Assembly (NCBI GenBank): GCA_043800905.1
Contig: JAZDMO010000002.1
Location: 1 to 56,000 of the forward strand
DNA length: 56,000 bases
DNA from: JAHITU01 sp043800905
GTDB taxonomy: Bacteria; Patescibacteriota; Minisyncoccia; Phycocordibacterales; UBA12079
Direction: 5' to 3'
Below are positions 31,584 to 40,702 of this stretch, piece after piece. The notes under the pieces are model-generated. The model was not told the DNA's origin and ran no database searches. It saw nothing but the letters and a program-made list of their open reading frames with translations. The position numbers and the translations under genes are program-made. Each line of letters starts with the position of its first letter. Within the stretch, counting starts at the first letter, position 1.

Positions 31584-32470
31584 TGCGAGATTTTTTTGTT
31601 AGACGAGCAATCGGAACGATTATCTTAATTGCCTTAATAGCTAGCGGGTTTTTTGTTTTTAATTTTTTTCAAAATAAAAAAGAAGTTCGACTGGCAATCG
31701 AATTAGCAGAAGAAATATCCAAGACTCTTCCCAAACAAGAAGTCATCGGTTATTCAATTGAAAAAAGAAAAATTGAAGCTTATATTTTCGGTCACGGAGA
31801 AAAACAAATTTTATTCGTAGGCGGAATCCATGGTGGTTACGAATGGAATAGCGTTCTTTTAGCTTATAAATTTATTGATTATCTAAAAACTCATCCTGAA
31901 TTTATTCCAGAAAATATAACGATCAGCATTATTCCTTCAGCTAACCCAGACGGGGTTTATAAAATAACAAATAAAGAAGGAATTTTTTCAAAGGAAGATA
32001 TAAAAGAAAGTGAAATTATTGGTCTTGGTCGTTTTAATAATCACGACGTAGATTTAAACAGAAATTTTGATTGTAAATGGAAGCCCGAAAGTACTTGGAG
32101 AAGCAAAGTTGTCAGTGCTGGTTCTTCCCCTTTTTCTGAACCAGAATCCCAAGCAATCAAAAATTTTGTTTTAGAAAAAAATCCTCTAGCAGTTGTTTTT
32201 TGGCATAGTCAATCTAACGCTGTTTATGCTTCAGAATGTGAAAACGGAATTCTCCCCGAAACTCTCAAAATTATGAATACCTATGCAAAAGCTTCTGGTT
32301 ACCCTGCCGTAGATTCATTTGATAGTTACGAAATCACTGGTGACGCTGAAGGATGGTTAGCCTCTATCAATATTCCAGCGATTACAGTAGAATTAAAAAC
32401 CCACGAAACTATTGAATGGGATAAAAACCTAAGTGGCGTTAAAGCTTTATTAAATTATTACCAACAATAA
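31583..32470 (+). CDS. M14-family zinc carboxypeptidase, membrane-anchored
   Basis: 295 aa. N-terminal anchor (10-29), then an M14 peptidase domain with GGIHGGYEWNS (His83, Glu87), NPDGVY, VDLNRNFDCKW, WHSQ (His208, zinc) and ITVELKTHETIEW (Glu270, general base). Full ligand and catalytic set is present. It probably trims peptides at the cell surface, perhaps peptidoglycan stem peptides as other M14 enzymes do. The start shares one base with the preceding stop (TAATG), so the tandem paralogues are co-translated and may form a heterodimer. Confidence 0.88.
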   Translation: MRDFFVRRAIGTIILIALIASGFFVFNFFQNKKEVRLAIELAEEISKTLPKQEVIGYSIEKRKIEAYIFGHGEKQILFVGGIHGGYEWNSVLLAYKFIDYLKTHPEFIPENITISIIPSANPDGVYKITNKEGIFSKEDIKESEIIGLGRFNNHDVDLNRNFDCKWKPESTWRSKVVSAGSSPFSEPESQAIKNFVLEKNPLAVVFWHSQSNAVYASECENGILPETLKIMNTYAKASGYPAVDSFDSYEITGDAEGWLASINIPAITVELKTHETIEWDKNLSGVKALLNYYQQ

Positions 32471-32472
32471 AA

Positions 32473-32886
32473 ATGAAAAAAACAAAAGAATTTTTTCAAA
32501 AACATGAAATTTTTTTTATAACAACAGTTATATTAATCACAATAACAAGAATTTCCGTTTCTTTCAAAAATCCAAACCCTTCTATCTTTGGATTCGAACT
32601 TCATCATTTTGATTATGGTTTATTTTTACTAATTGGAGTTCAGTTAGCAATTATTTTTGGAAATATTTCTCGTGCAAATTGTTTAATATTTTCAGGAATA
32701 GCAATAGGCTTAATTATCGATGACTATTGGTTTATTAGAAGTAATATAATAGATCCATCAATAAACGAAATCACTTTATATCAAAAAACTCTTCCTACTA
32801 TTTTTATCCCGATTTTAATATCAATTTTAATAAGTATTTTTTTCTGGAAAAAACAAAATAAACCACTACGGCCTGAAAGGCGGTAG
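32473..32886 (+). CDS. Small multipass membrane protein (137 aa)
   Basis: Four predicted membrane segments (about 13-28, 47-63, 69-85, 109-125). It starts two bases after the M14 gene stop, so it belongs to the same operon. The last residues (PLRPERR) and the TAG stop are encoded by the arms of the terminator hairpin. No family recognised. Confidence 0.65.
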   Translation: MKKTKEFFQKHEIFFITTVILITITRISVSFKNPNPSIFGFELHHFDYGLFLLIGVQLAIIFGNISRANCLIFSGIAIGLIIDDYWFIRSNIIDPSINEITLYQKTLPTIFIPILISILISIFFWKKQNKPLRPERR

Positions 32887-32893
32887 TTTTGGT
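32861..32893 (+). terminator. Terminator overlapping the end of the 137-aa gene
   Basis: AACCACTACGGCC-tgaa-AGGCGGTAGTTTT; the stop codon lies in the 3' arm. Confidence 0.65.
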
Positions 32894-32923
32894 TCAGTTT
32901 AAAAGCTGTAATTATTTATTTCT

Positions 32924-33045
32924 AGACCTGCCTGCCGGCAGGCAGGCTCGCAATGGCGAACTTTTGGTTCGTCATTGCGATGAGTATAAGTTTAAATAGG
33001 TACAGTTAACTGTACCTATTTAAACTTATATGACGAAGTAATCTA
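32924..33045. repeat. REP-like element with GC palindrome and 46-nt palindrome
   Basis: CCTGCCTGCCGGCAGGCAGG (32927-32946) is followed by CTCGCAATGGCGAAC, CGTCATTGCGA and a perfect 46-nt palindrome (32985-33030, centre GGTACAGTTAACTGTACC), then GACGAAGTAATCT. Three palindrome types are stacked in one spacer. Confidence 0.7.
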
Positions 33046-33120
33046 ATAACAAATGTTTAAACAATCGCCTAAAGGCGAGGGTTTTGCTCCCAAAGGGGAA
33101 ATATAATAAAAAATAAACAA

Positions 33121-33152
33121 AAAAGGCGGTGAGCTTTAGCTCACCGCCTTTC
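33121..33152 (-). terminator. Terminator of the zinc-ribbon protein gene
   Basis: AAAGGCGGTGAGCT-tt-AGCTCACCGCCTTT with A/T-rich flanks; works in both directions. Confidence 0.8.
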
Positions 33153-33163
33153 TTGTTTATTTT

Positions 33164-33844
33164 TTATTTAGTCTTCTTTTTGGTAACAACTTTTTTAGCT
33201 ATCTTTTTTGCCGATTTTTTAACTTCTACCTTTTTTGCAATGGCTTTTTTTAATTTTGGTTCTTTCTCAATCTTTTTAGCCACTGTTTTTACAATAGCAT
33301 TCTTTAAAGCATTAGTATCAACTTCTTTTTTCTCACTTCTTTCTGATCTTTTTACTTTTGTATTCTCAACAAAAGTTTTTAACTCTTTCGCTACCGAAGG
33401 ATTTAAAAGGCTAATTACTTTATCTAATTTAGCATTTAACATATCAAACTGGGCTTTATAATTTGGTGTATCTTTTCTCTCCCTATCATTTGAAAAAGAT
33501 CTTTTTGCTTCAAAACGAGGTCGTGAATCTCTTGAATCTCTTGAGCCTCTATCATTTCCTCGATCACGAAAAGATTCCGAACCCCCTTTGTTTTTGAAAC
33601 AATCACTACAAAAAACAGGTTTATCTCCAGTTGGTCTAAAAGGAACCTCACAACTTTTACCGCACTCACTACAAACAGTACTATGCATTTCAGCCCTTTC
33701 TCGATCTCTTCCGCCACCAAAATTTCGACCACCGTTTCTATCACCTCCGAAACTTCTCTTTTCATCCCTATCACCACCAAAACTTCGTCCACCACCACTA
33801 AACTTTTTACCTCCAAATTTTTTATCTTTTCTGAAATGATCCAT
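33164..33844 (-). CDS. Glycine/arginine-rich CxxC zinc-ribbon protein with Lys-rich tail
   Basis: 226 aa. Residues 1-50 are RG/GG-rich (GGGRSFGGDRDEKRSFGGDR); 58-83 hold CSECGKSCEVPFRPTGDKPV then FCSDCF, a C-x2-C...C-x2-C zinc ribbon; 130-160 form a short helix (NAKLDKVISLL); the tail is histone-H1-like (KKAIAKKVEVKKSAKKIAKK). Proteins of this layout are common in Patescibacteria. A nucleic-acid binding role fits the charge. The similar RSFG repeats in the DEAD-box protein at 40703 may show a shared partner. Confidence 0.75.
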   Translation of the reverse strand: MDHFRKDKKFGGKKFSGGGRSFGGDRDEKRSFGGDRNGGRNFGGGRDRERAEMHSTVCSECGKSCEVPFRPTGDKPVFCSDCFKNKGGSESFRDRGNDRGSRDSRDSRPRFEAKRSFSNDRERKDTPNYKAQFDMLNAKLDKVISLLNPSVAKELKTFVENTKVKRSERSEKKEVDTNALKNAIVKTVAKKIEKEPKLKKAIAKKVEVKKSAKKIAKKVVTKKKTK

Positions 33845-33935
33845 AATGATTTTAATTAAATATTATAAAGCTAATTCTATGCTTTTTAATCCATTAAAGC
33901 AACAAGAAAATAAATTAATCTTTTTGGGAAAGTTT

Positions 33936-35147
33936 TTATTTTTCTCCTTTTAAATATTTTTTATTTTTCAGTTCTTTTGGTAAATATTCCTGATTTTCTT
34001 TATAACCATACTCCGGTGAATATTTATAACCTTTTCCATATTTTAAGTCTTTCATTAATTTAGTTGGAGCATTCCGAATATGTAAAGGAACTTTTAGATT
34101 TCCAAATTTTTCCACATCTTTTTTCGCTTCTTCATAAGCAATGTATAGTTCATTAGATTTCTTACACTTCGCCATATACACGACAGCTTGAGCTAAATTT
34201 ACCCCACATTCTGGCATTCCAATAAAATGACAAGCATGATAAGCCGCGACTGCCTGTTCCAAAGCTTGCGAATTAGCTAATCCAATGTCTTCTGAAGCAA
34301 AACGAATAATTCTTCGAGCAATATATAATGGATTTTCTCCCCCTTCTAACATTCTAGTTAACCAATATAAAGAAGCATTCGCATCTGAACCTCGCATTGC
34401 TTTATGTAAAGCTGAAATTAAATTATAATGCTCTTCTCCGTCTTTATCATAAAAAAGTTGGGGTTTTTGAAAAGCTTCTTTGATTATTTCCAAAGTTAAT
34501 TTATCACTAATAGAACCTGCATATTCTAAAATATTCAAAGCGACACGAGCATCTCCATTACTCATCTGAGCTAAACTTTTAATCACTTTGTCTGTTGCTT
34601 TAATTTTTAATTTTCCCAAACCTTTTTCTTTATTTTTAATCGCTTTCTTAATAATTATTTCTAATTGTTCTTTTTCCAATTGCTGCAAAACAAAAACTCG
34701 ACAACGGGAAAGCAAAGCTCCACGTACTTCAAAACTTGGATTTTCTGTCGTTGCTCCAATTAAAATAATCGTTCCTCTTTCCACATGGGGTAATAAAGCA
34801 TCCTGTTGAGTTTTGTTCCAACGGTGAATTTCGTCTATAAACAAAATAGTTCTTCTTCCTAAGCGACGATTCATTTCGGCTATCTCAATATTTTTTCGCA
34901 ATTCTTCCACTCCACCAGCCACCGCCGATAAAGTCACAAATTCAGACTTAGTTATTCTCGCAACAATAGAAGCAAGAGTAGTTTTTCCACTTCCAGGAGG
35001 CCCCCAAAGAATCATAGAAGGGATACTATCTGATTCAATAGCTTGACGTAATAGTTTTCCTCTACCAATAATTTCTTCTTGTCCGAGAAAATCATCTATA
35101 TTTTCTGGACGCATTCTATCGGCTAAAGGGTTATTTTCTAAATTCAT
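33936..35147 (-). CDS. rarA: Replication-associated recombination protein RarA (MgsA)
   Basis: 403 aa. Clamp-loader-like AAA+ ATPase: LADRMRPENIDDFLGQEEII, Walker A WGPPGSGKTTLA, Walker B ILFIDEIHRWNK, sensor 1 IGATTENPSF, and sensor 2 NGDARVALN, then the MgsA C-terminal domain (SDANASLYWLTRMLEGGENP). It acts at stalled replication forks and binds SSB. Length is slightly below the usual 430-450. Single gene. Confidence 0.94.
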   Translation of the reverse strand: MNLENNPLADRMRPENIDDFLGQEEIIGRGKLLRQAIESDSIPSMILWGPPGSGKTTLASIVARITKSEFVTLSAVAGGVEELRKNIEIAEMNRRLGRRTILFIDEIHRWNKTQQDALLPHVERGTIILIGATTENPSFEVRGALLSRCRVFVLQQLEKEQLEIIIKKAIKNKEKGLGKLKIKATDKVIKSLAQMSNGDARVALNILEYAGSISDKLTLEIIKEAFQKPQLFYDKDGEEHYNLISALHKAMRGSDANASLYWLTRMLEGGENPLYIARRIIRFASEDIGLANSQALEQAVAAYHACHFIGMPECGVNLAQAVVYMAKCKKSNELYIAYEEAKKDVEKFGNLKVPLHIRNAPTKLMKDLKYGKGYKYSPEYGYKENQEYLPKELKNKKYLKGEK

Positions 35148-35332
35148 AAATTAGATTATAGCAAAATAAATCATTCTTAAATACACCTATTTTTCCTTTA
35201 TTTATAAGAAAAATGATGTATAATATAATTTATTAAAAACAACAGACGAGTTTAAAATTCTTAAAGTTTATAAAATAAAAATTACGAAGCAATTTTTACT
35301 AAAAACCTAAAGAACTAATAACCTAAATAATT

Positions 35333-35452
35333 ATGGCAAAAAGAGTAACCGGTATAGAAAAAAGAAGGACCTCTCGTTCTAAAAAAACTGCAAAAAGATT
35401 GGCAATTAAAAAAGAGATGCTTATCAAAAAAGCAGCAAAGAAACGAAAATAA
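35333..35452 (+). CDS. Small highly basic protein (39 aa)
   Basis: MAKRVTGIEKRRTSRSKKTA then KRLAIKKEMLIKKAAKKRK and stop: 19 of 39 residues are Lys or Arg. It stands alone between rarA (divergent) and a strong terminator only 20 nt downstream. Several TATAAT-like boxes lie about 110 nt upstream. Similar short basic proteins occur in other Parcubacteria and may bind RNA or ribosomes (inference). Confidence 0.65.
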   Translation: MAKRVTGIEKRRTSRSKKTAKRLAIKKEMLIKKAAKKRK

Positions 35453-35469
35453 AATTTTTATCTATCCAA

Positions 35470-35508
35470 AAAAAAAAGCGGTTCGATTTTAATCGAACCG
35501 CTTTTTTA
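35470..35508. terminator. Bidirectional terminator
   Basis: AAGCGGTTCGATT-tt-AATCGAACCGCTT flanked by A-run and T-run; shared by the 39-aa gene and the convergent bactofilin-like gene. Confidence 0.85.
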
Positions 35509-35515
35509 TATATAT

Positions 35516-36685
35516 CTATCGTTCCTTCCATAATTTTTCATAAACCATATCTGCAATACTTCCAAAAGTTATTAAGAAGACAATCAAACCAATAATCCAA
35601 CCAATATAAGGAATAAGAACAATTAAAGCCAACAAAATTACTCCCCCAATTATATTCTTCCAAGAAATAATAACTTTATTATCTTTGCGAATAAGTCTAA
35701 ATATCCAAGCAGCGAAAACTACTCCCGAATAAATTCCAGCAATAGCTAAAATTAATGAGTAAGACAATATTGCCATTATACCCAAAGGTATTCCTAACAA
35801 GGTTATAAATAATAAGATGGAAGCAATTGGTACAACCACAAGAACCACAAACCCTTCTCCCAACATGTTTAATGGATTTTGAATGGCTTTTGTGACAACA
35901 GAATTTGAGAATTTTTTAAATAACCAAGTTAAAATAACGGCTAAAAGAATAGAAGCAACAAGTTTAAATAAAACAAAAACTCCTAAAAAGGCAAAGATAA
36001 AATTATTAAAGCCTTTGGTTATTCTTTGATTTGATGCTTCGCCACCAATTTTATTAAATATAATTTCATTACTTAAACTTGCTTCGTCACTTACGTTTAA
36101 AATTTTAATATCTCTTGCACTGTATTCTAAAATTCCTTTAACCACTGCTCCACTGCCAATAATTAATTTTTCTTCAATCCGAGCTTTTAAATTTCCCAAC
36201 AATTGACCATTAATGGTGACTATCCCTCCAGCTATTTTAGTATTTCCTAAAACCTTCCCGTCAATAGAAACATGACCTCCAGCAGCAACAAGATCTTTCC
36301 CGATAGAAGCTCCTGAAGAAACATTCATAGTGCCTCCTGCCATAATCAAATCACCAGCAATATTTCCAGTTAACAAAACATTTCCCCCAACAACACGAAC
36401 ATCTCCTTTAACATTTCCTAAAATTGTGATCGATCCACCCATAATAAAAATATCTCCAGAAACTTCTTCTGAAACTACAATTTGTCCTCCAGTGATAAAC
36501 AAATCACCTAAAATAGGGTTATTTACAGAAACAGCCCCTCCTGCTAAATATAAGTTATCTTGAAGAGCCTTTTCTTTTTGAATATAAATATCTTCACCAA
36601 ATTGCATCGTGGCACCAAAAACAAGAGTCGGCAAAAACACTACTATCGCCATAAAAGACACAAAAAATTTATTTAAATTTTTCAT
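35516..36685 (-). CDS. Exported bactofilin-like beta-helix protein with C-terminal membrane domain
   Basis: 389 aa. Signal peptide (1-25, ending VFGA), then residues 40-200 of short repeats with GG every 15-20 residues (DNLYLAGGAVSV, GDLFITGGQIVV, GDIFIMGGSITI, GDVRVVGGNVLL), as in polymer-forming bactofilin-type beta-helices. Four hydrophobic segments follow (about 235-260, 280-300, 305-330, 350-375). This layout is a known hypothetical type in which the polymer-like domain is outside and anchored by the membrane part. It may help shape the envelope; unproven. Confidence 0.75.
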   Translation of the reverse strand: MKNLNKFFVSFMAIVVFLPTLVFGATMQFGEDIYIQKEKALQDNLYLAGGAVSVNNPILGDLFITGGQIVVSEEVSGDIFIMGGSITILGNVKGDVRVVGGNVLLTGNIAGDLIMAGGTMNVSSGASIGKDLVAAGGHVSIDGKVLGNTKIAGGIVTINGQLLGNLKARIEEKLIIGSGAVVKGILEYSARDIKILNVSDEASLSNEIIFNKIGGEASNQRITKGFNNFIFAFLGVFVLFKLVASILLAVILTWLFKKFSNSVVTKAIQNPLNMLGEGFVVLVVVPIASILLFITLLGIPLGIMAILSYSLILAIAGIYSGVVFAAWIFRLIRKDNKVIISWKNIIGGVILLALIVLIPYIGWIIGLIVFLITFGSIADMVYEKLWKER

Positions 36686-36860
36686 ATAATTAAATTATTA
36701 AAGTTTATTAATAACAATATTGTACTGTTTGTCTCAGTTTTTCACAACTTTTATAAAATTCTTTTAATATACACAGCTTTGGTATTTAAACAAATATGGC
36801 TATGCTAAAATTATCTTCAATAGAAAAATAACAAATTAAACTAAAAAACAATCAATTATC

Positions 36861-37514
36861 ATGTCAAAAATAAACAACACTATAAAGCTATTAATTCTTT
36901 CTGATATTTTTACTGTGACAGGTTTTGGATTAATTGATCCAATTTTAGCTATTTTCATTAAAGATAATTTAATTGGAGGAACTTTATTCACGGCAGGAGT
37001 AGCCAGTAGTTTATTTTTAATTACTAAATCTATCATCCAATTAGCCTTTTCAAAACATGTAGATACCCACGATGATAACGACGATCTCAAATGGCTTATA
37101 ATTGGGTCTATAATAATTGCTACGGTTCCTTTTATTTATATTTTTGCTCATCATATTTATGCTATCTTCTTTGCTCAAATCATCCATGGAATCGGAAGCG
37201 GCCTAGTTTATGCAACTTGGGTTGGTCTTTGGAGTACCCATATGGATAAAAATAAAGAAAGTTTTGAGTGGGGTCTTTATTCAACCTCAGTAAATGTTGG
37301 AGCAGCGATTTCCAGCTCCTTAGGAGCAGGCTTAGCTCAATTATTTGGTTTTCGCATTACTTTTATTATCACCGGAATATTATCAATAATTGGAAGTTTA
37401 ATTCTTTTTAAATTAAAAAAACATTATCGCAAAAATCACAACATCAACGCCCCTATAGAAATTAAAAAATCTAAAATAAAAAAAATAAATCAAACAGCTG
37501 ATGGTTTTTTTTAA
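36861..37514 (+). CDS. MFS transporter-like half protein (six membrane segments)
   Basis: 217 aa. Residues 1-190 show about six membrane helices with MFS features: FGLIDPILAIF in helix 1, KSIIQLAFSKHVDTHDDNDD as loop 2-3, and IIHGIGSGLVYATW. The C-terminal 30 residues are Lys-rich. Full MFS proteins have 12 helices; this ends after six, with no second half nearby, so it may act as a dimer or be a truncated gene. Confidence 0.7.
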   Translation: MSKINNTIKLLILSDIFTVTGFGLIDPILAIFIKDNLIGGTLFTAGVASSLFLITKSIIQLAFSKHVDTHDDNDDLKWLIIGSIIIATVPFIYIFAHHIYAIFFAQIIHGIGSGLVYATWVGLWSTHMDKNKESFEWGLYSTSVNVGAAISSSLGAGLAQLFGFRITFIITGILSIIGSLILFKLKKHYRKNHNINAPIEIKKSKIKKINQTADGFF

Positions 37515-37589
37515 AATTTCAGAGGATAAAACTAAAAGAAAAAGATTTTTTCAAACAAAGACTTAACAAAAAACAAATTACTAAGCTTT

Positions 37590-38612
37590 TTATTTTTTAT
37601 TTTTAATAGGTAATTCTTCTCGAGCGTCACACCACCACAAACAATTCTCTCTTAAATTTTCATCAACATTTTCTACCGTTTCATTTAATTGCTCATCTAA
37701 AACAAAACCAAATAAATTATCCAAAAAATGAGAAGTTTCTTTTTTTATTTCAGGAACAACTAAATAAATTTCATCAGTAAAAAACCAAAAACATAAATTT
37801 ATATTCTCTGGGGTTTTTCTGCTCAAAGAGTTATAAGCTCTTAAATTTGACCCGTACAACATAAAATAATTAACTCCCGCTTCTGTATCTTTAAAAAGAA
37901 TCGGTTCTTTCCAGTCAAAAATTTGGAAGAAAGTATCTTTATTAATATAAGAAATTAAACCAGTATCAATATAAATATTTTTCTTCCAATTGCAAACACT
38001 GTTTTTTTCCTTTTGACACAAATCTTTATTTTCTAACCACCCTTTAAAACCGTTATCATAAGTTTTATTTATATAAAAAAGAATATCTTTTGAAATTGAA
38101 CTAATGATAGTCGATTTCAAAACCCCTCTCTTTTTTAAATCAGAAATAATAAAATCTGCCATTTTTTGATCATCGGCCAAATCTCCTCGAGACTTTATTT
38201 CAATATCTAAAGGTTTTTTACCAGCAACCAAATCCATAACTTCATCATAAGTAGGAATATGATAATCACTAATAGCTAACAGCTCTTCATAGGTAAGTTC
38301 AGAAATAGCTTCAGATTTTCCCTGAAGCCTTTTTAAGGTTTTATCATGATGAACAACCATAACTTTATCCTTTGTGTATTGAACATCAAATTCTATAAAT
38401 TTATATCGATCTTTTTGTAAAGCACTTTCAAAAGCTTCTATAGTGTTTTCTACAAATTCAACAGAATTTCCTCTATGAGCCCCTAATACATAATTAGCTT
38501 TAACAGAAGTAATCTTAGGAATCATAAACATCACAAAGACCACAAAAGAAATTAAAAGAATCACCCCAACTAAAAATAAAATAGATAATATTTTTTTGAT
38601 TTTTCTTTTCAT
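37590..38612 (-). CDS. Glycerophosphodiester phosphodiesterase, membrane-anchored
   Basis: 340 aa from the ATG at 38612, which opens a signal anchor (MKRKIKKILSILFLVGVILL). The GDPD signature is LGAHRGNSVEFVENTIEAFE with FIEFDVQYTKDKVMVVHHDK (catalytic His pair and metal-binding Glu/Asp) and PLDIEIKS. The family cleaves glycerophosphodiesters to glycerol-3-phosphate and an alcohol. The C-terminal 120 residues are less typical, with a Cys-rich tail (ENCLWWCDARE). It is 11 nt downstream of typA on the minus strand. Confidence 0.88.
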   Translation of the reverse strand: MKRKIKKILSILFLVGVILLISFVVFVMFMIPKITSVKANYVLGAHRGNSVEFVENTIEAFESALQKDRYKFIEFDVQYTKDKVMVVHHDKTLKRLQGKSEAISELTYEELLAISDYHIPTYDEVMDLVAGKKPLDIEIKSRGDLADDQKMADFIISDLKKRGVLKSTIISSISKDILFYINKTYDNGFKGWLENKDLCQKEKNSVCNWKKNIYIDTGLISYINKDTFFQIFDWKEPILFKDTEAGVNYFMLYGSNLRAYNSLSRKTPENINLCFWFFTDEIYLVVPEIKKETSHFLDNLFGFVLDEQLNETVENVDENLRENCLWWCDAREELPIKNKK

Positions 38613-38650
38613 ATTATAAAGATATTTAAATAATATCATTTTTTAAAAAT

Positions 38651-40429
38651 CTATTTTCTTTTTGCCTTCGATCTCTCAATCTCACTTAAATATTGTTTTC
38701 TTAAACGTACGCTCTTAGGGGTAATTTCCAAATATTCATCTTCAGTCATAACCTCCAAACCAACTTCAATAGAAATCTCTTTTGGCGGAACTAAAACAAT
38801 GTTTTCATCAGTTCCTGCCGCTCGCATATTAGTAAGTTGTTTTCCTTTAGTTGGATTAACAGACATTTCTTCTCCTTTTGAAGTGTTTCCGATCACCATA
38901 CCTTCGTAAACCTCTGTGTTAGCATGAATATACAATTCTCCGCGATCTTGCAAATTGGCCAAAGAAAAACCAAGGGCTTTTCCGGAGGCCATAGAAATCA
39001 TAGATCCAGTAGCTCTTTTTATAATCTCACCGGCATATTCTTTAAAACCAACCACTCGACTAGAAAGAATTCCTTCCCCTTTTGTATCCACAATAAATTG
39101 CCCTCGGTAACCCAAAAGCCCCCGAGTTGGAATTTCAAAAATTAATCTTGTAGTATTCTGAGTTTGTTTCATACTAGAAAGCACTCCTTTTCTTTGTCCC
39201 AATCTTTCAATCACAACTCCTTGGAATTCACTTGGAGTATCAACAGTAACCTCTTCATAAGGTTCTAACTTTTTTCCTTCTTTTTCTTTGGTAATAATCC
39301 TAGGTTGCGAAACTTGTAATTCATAACCTTCACGACGCATATTTTCAAGTAAAATAGCTACATGCAATTCCCCCCGTCCCGAAACTTTCATCGCTCCTTC
39401 GGAAAAATCAACATGTAACCCCACGTTAATTTCTAATTCCCTTTCTAATCTTTCACGAATCTGTCGACCCGTCACAAATTTTCCTTCCCTTCCAGCAAAA
39501 GGAGAATTATTTACTAAAAAATCCAAAGTAATTGTTGGCTCATCAACTTTAATAGCCGGCATTGGGTCACAATTTTCATCGGTAGTAATTGTTTCCCCAA
39601 TAAAAGCATCAGCAAAACCAGCCACCATAATAATGTCGCCGGCAGTCGCTTCTTTTACGTCTTCTCGAGATAAACCCTTAAAGGTAAAAAGTTTGGTAAT
39701 CCTTCCACTTCGAGTTTCGCCATTTGGTTTTTTAAAGAAAACAGTGTTGCCATCTTTTAAAACCCCTTCATATAATCTACAAACAGCCAACCTCCCAAGA
39801 AAATTATCATAAGCAAGATTAAATACTTGGGCCTTAACCGAAGTTTCTAAATTAGCAGGAGCAGGAGAAACTTGCTCCAAAATTACATCCAAAAGAGGCA
39901 TTAAATCTTTTGACTCATCTTCTAGTTTTCTTTTAGCAACTCCTTCACGCCCAATAGCAAAAACTGTAGTAAAATTCATCTGTTCATCACTCGCACCCAA
40001 TTCCATAAATAGTTCCAAAACTTCTTCTTCTGCTCTTTTTGGGTCAGCTGCAGGTTTATCAATTTTATTAATAACCACAATAGGTTTTAAACCTAACTCT
40101 AAAGATTTCTTTAATACGAAGCGAGTTTGGGGCATAGGACCCTCTTGAGCATCAACAATTAATAAAACAGAATCAATGGAACGAAGCACTCGCTCAACTT
40201 CGGAACCAAAATCAGCATGCCCTGGGGTATCTACAATATTTATTTTAGTATCTTTATAAAAAAGAGAAGTATTTTTAGCATAAATAGTAATACCACGCTC
40301 TTGTTCAAGCTTGTTAGTATCCATACTCATTCCTTCGGTAAACATACCTGTTTGACGCATAATAGCATCAGTCAAAGTAGTTTTGCCGTGGTCAACGTGA
40401 GCAATAATTGCAATATTTCGTATTTCCAT
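38651..40429 (-). CDS. typA: Ribosome-associated GTPase TypA/BipA
   Basis: 592 aa, normal length. G1 AHVDHGKTTL, G2 RGITI, G3 DTPGHADF, G4 NKID; then domain II, the EF-G-like domain III (GRGELHVAILLENMRREGYE) and the BipA-specific C-terminal domain (RGLLGYRGQFIVDTKGEGIL). It is a translational GTPase that assists 50S assembly and stress responses. No Shine-Dalgarno site. Probably co-transcribed with the GDPD gene. Confidence 0.96.
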   Translation of the reverse strand: MEIRNIAIIAHVDHGKTTLTDAIMRQTGMFTEGMSMDTNKLEQERGITIYAKNTSLFYKDTKINIVDTPGHADFGSEVERVLRSIDSVLLIVDAQEGPMPQTRFVLKKSLELGLKPIVVINKIDKPAADPKRAEEEVLELFMELGASDEQMNFTTVFAIGREGVAKRKLEDESKDLMPLLDVILEQVSPAPANLETSVKAQVFNLAYDNFLGRLAVCRLYEGVLKDGNTVFFKKPNGETRSGRITKLFTFKGLSREDVKEATAGDIIMVAGFADAFIGETITTDENCDPMPAIKVDEPTITLDFLVNNSPFAGREGKFVTGRQIRERLERELEINVGLHVDFSEGAMKVSGRGELHVAILLENMRREGYELQVSQPRIITKEKEGKKLEPYEEVTVDTPSEFQGVVIERLGQRKGVLSSMKQTQNTTRLIFEIPTRGLLGYRGQFIVDTKGEGILSSRVVGFKEYAGEIIKRATGSMISMASGKALGFSLANLQDRGELYIHANTEVYEGMVIGNTSKGEEMSVNPTKGKQLTNMRAAGTDENIVLVPPKEISIEVGLEVMTEDEYLEITPKSVRLRKQYLSEIERSKAKRK

Positions 40430-40540
40430 ATAATCAAAAATAAAAAACCGCTTGTGGCGACTTTTGATTCATAAATCATACATTAAAATTGCTTTAAAAG
40501 CAATTTAAAACCCCAATCATAATTAACAAATAAATTAAAA

Positions 40541-40566
40541 CGTTTCCAAGCTATTGGGATATTACG
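40541..40566 (+). mobile_element. Solitary IS right end
   Basis: CGTTTCCAAGCTATTGGGATATTACG is shared base for base over 25 bp with the right end of the complete IS (7885-7909), but no transposase lies on either side. The near-palindrome CCAAGCTATTGG is its core. Confidence 0.7.
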
Positions 40567-40572
40567 CTTTGT

Positions 40573-40601
40573 TTGACAAAATCATTAAAATATAATATAC
40601 T
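40573..40601 (+). promoter_or_regulatory. Promoter of the DEAD-box helicase gene
   Basis: TTGACA, 17-nt spacer, TATACT. Its -35 box starts seven bases after ATTACG of the solitary IS end, as at 7916. Confidence 0.85.
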
Positions 40602-40607
40602 TTATAT

Positions 40608-40702
40608 ATAAGTTAAATCTCCCGGTATCCATATATCTTCTTCTGGATCTTAAGAGAACCTAGCCGACTTATCCCTTAATTTAAAAGGCTAGAAGAAAAT
40701 AT
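40608..40702 (+). promoter_or_regulatory. Structured leader of the DEAD-box gene
   Basis: About 95 nt of leader with stems ATCCA/TGGAT and CTAGCC/GGCTAG and no Shine-Dalgarno site before the ATG. Long structured leaders are usual for cold-shock helicase genes; regulation here is inference. Confidence 0.4.

Noticed and set aside
36330..36563. Plus-strand frame inside the bactofilin-like gene
   Set aside because: Antisense shadow of the repeat region; no signals of its own.
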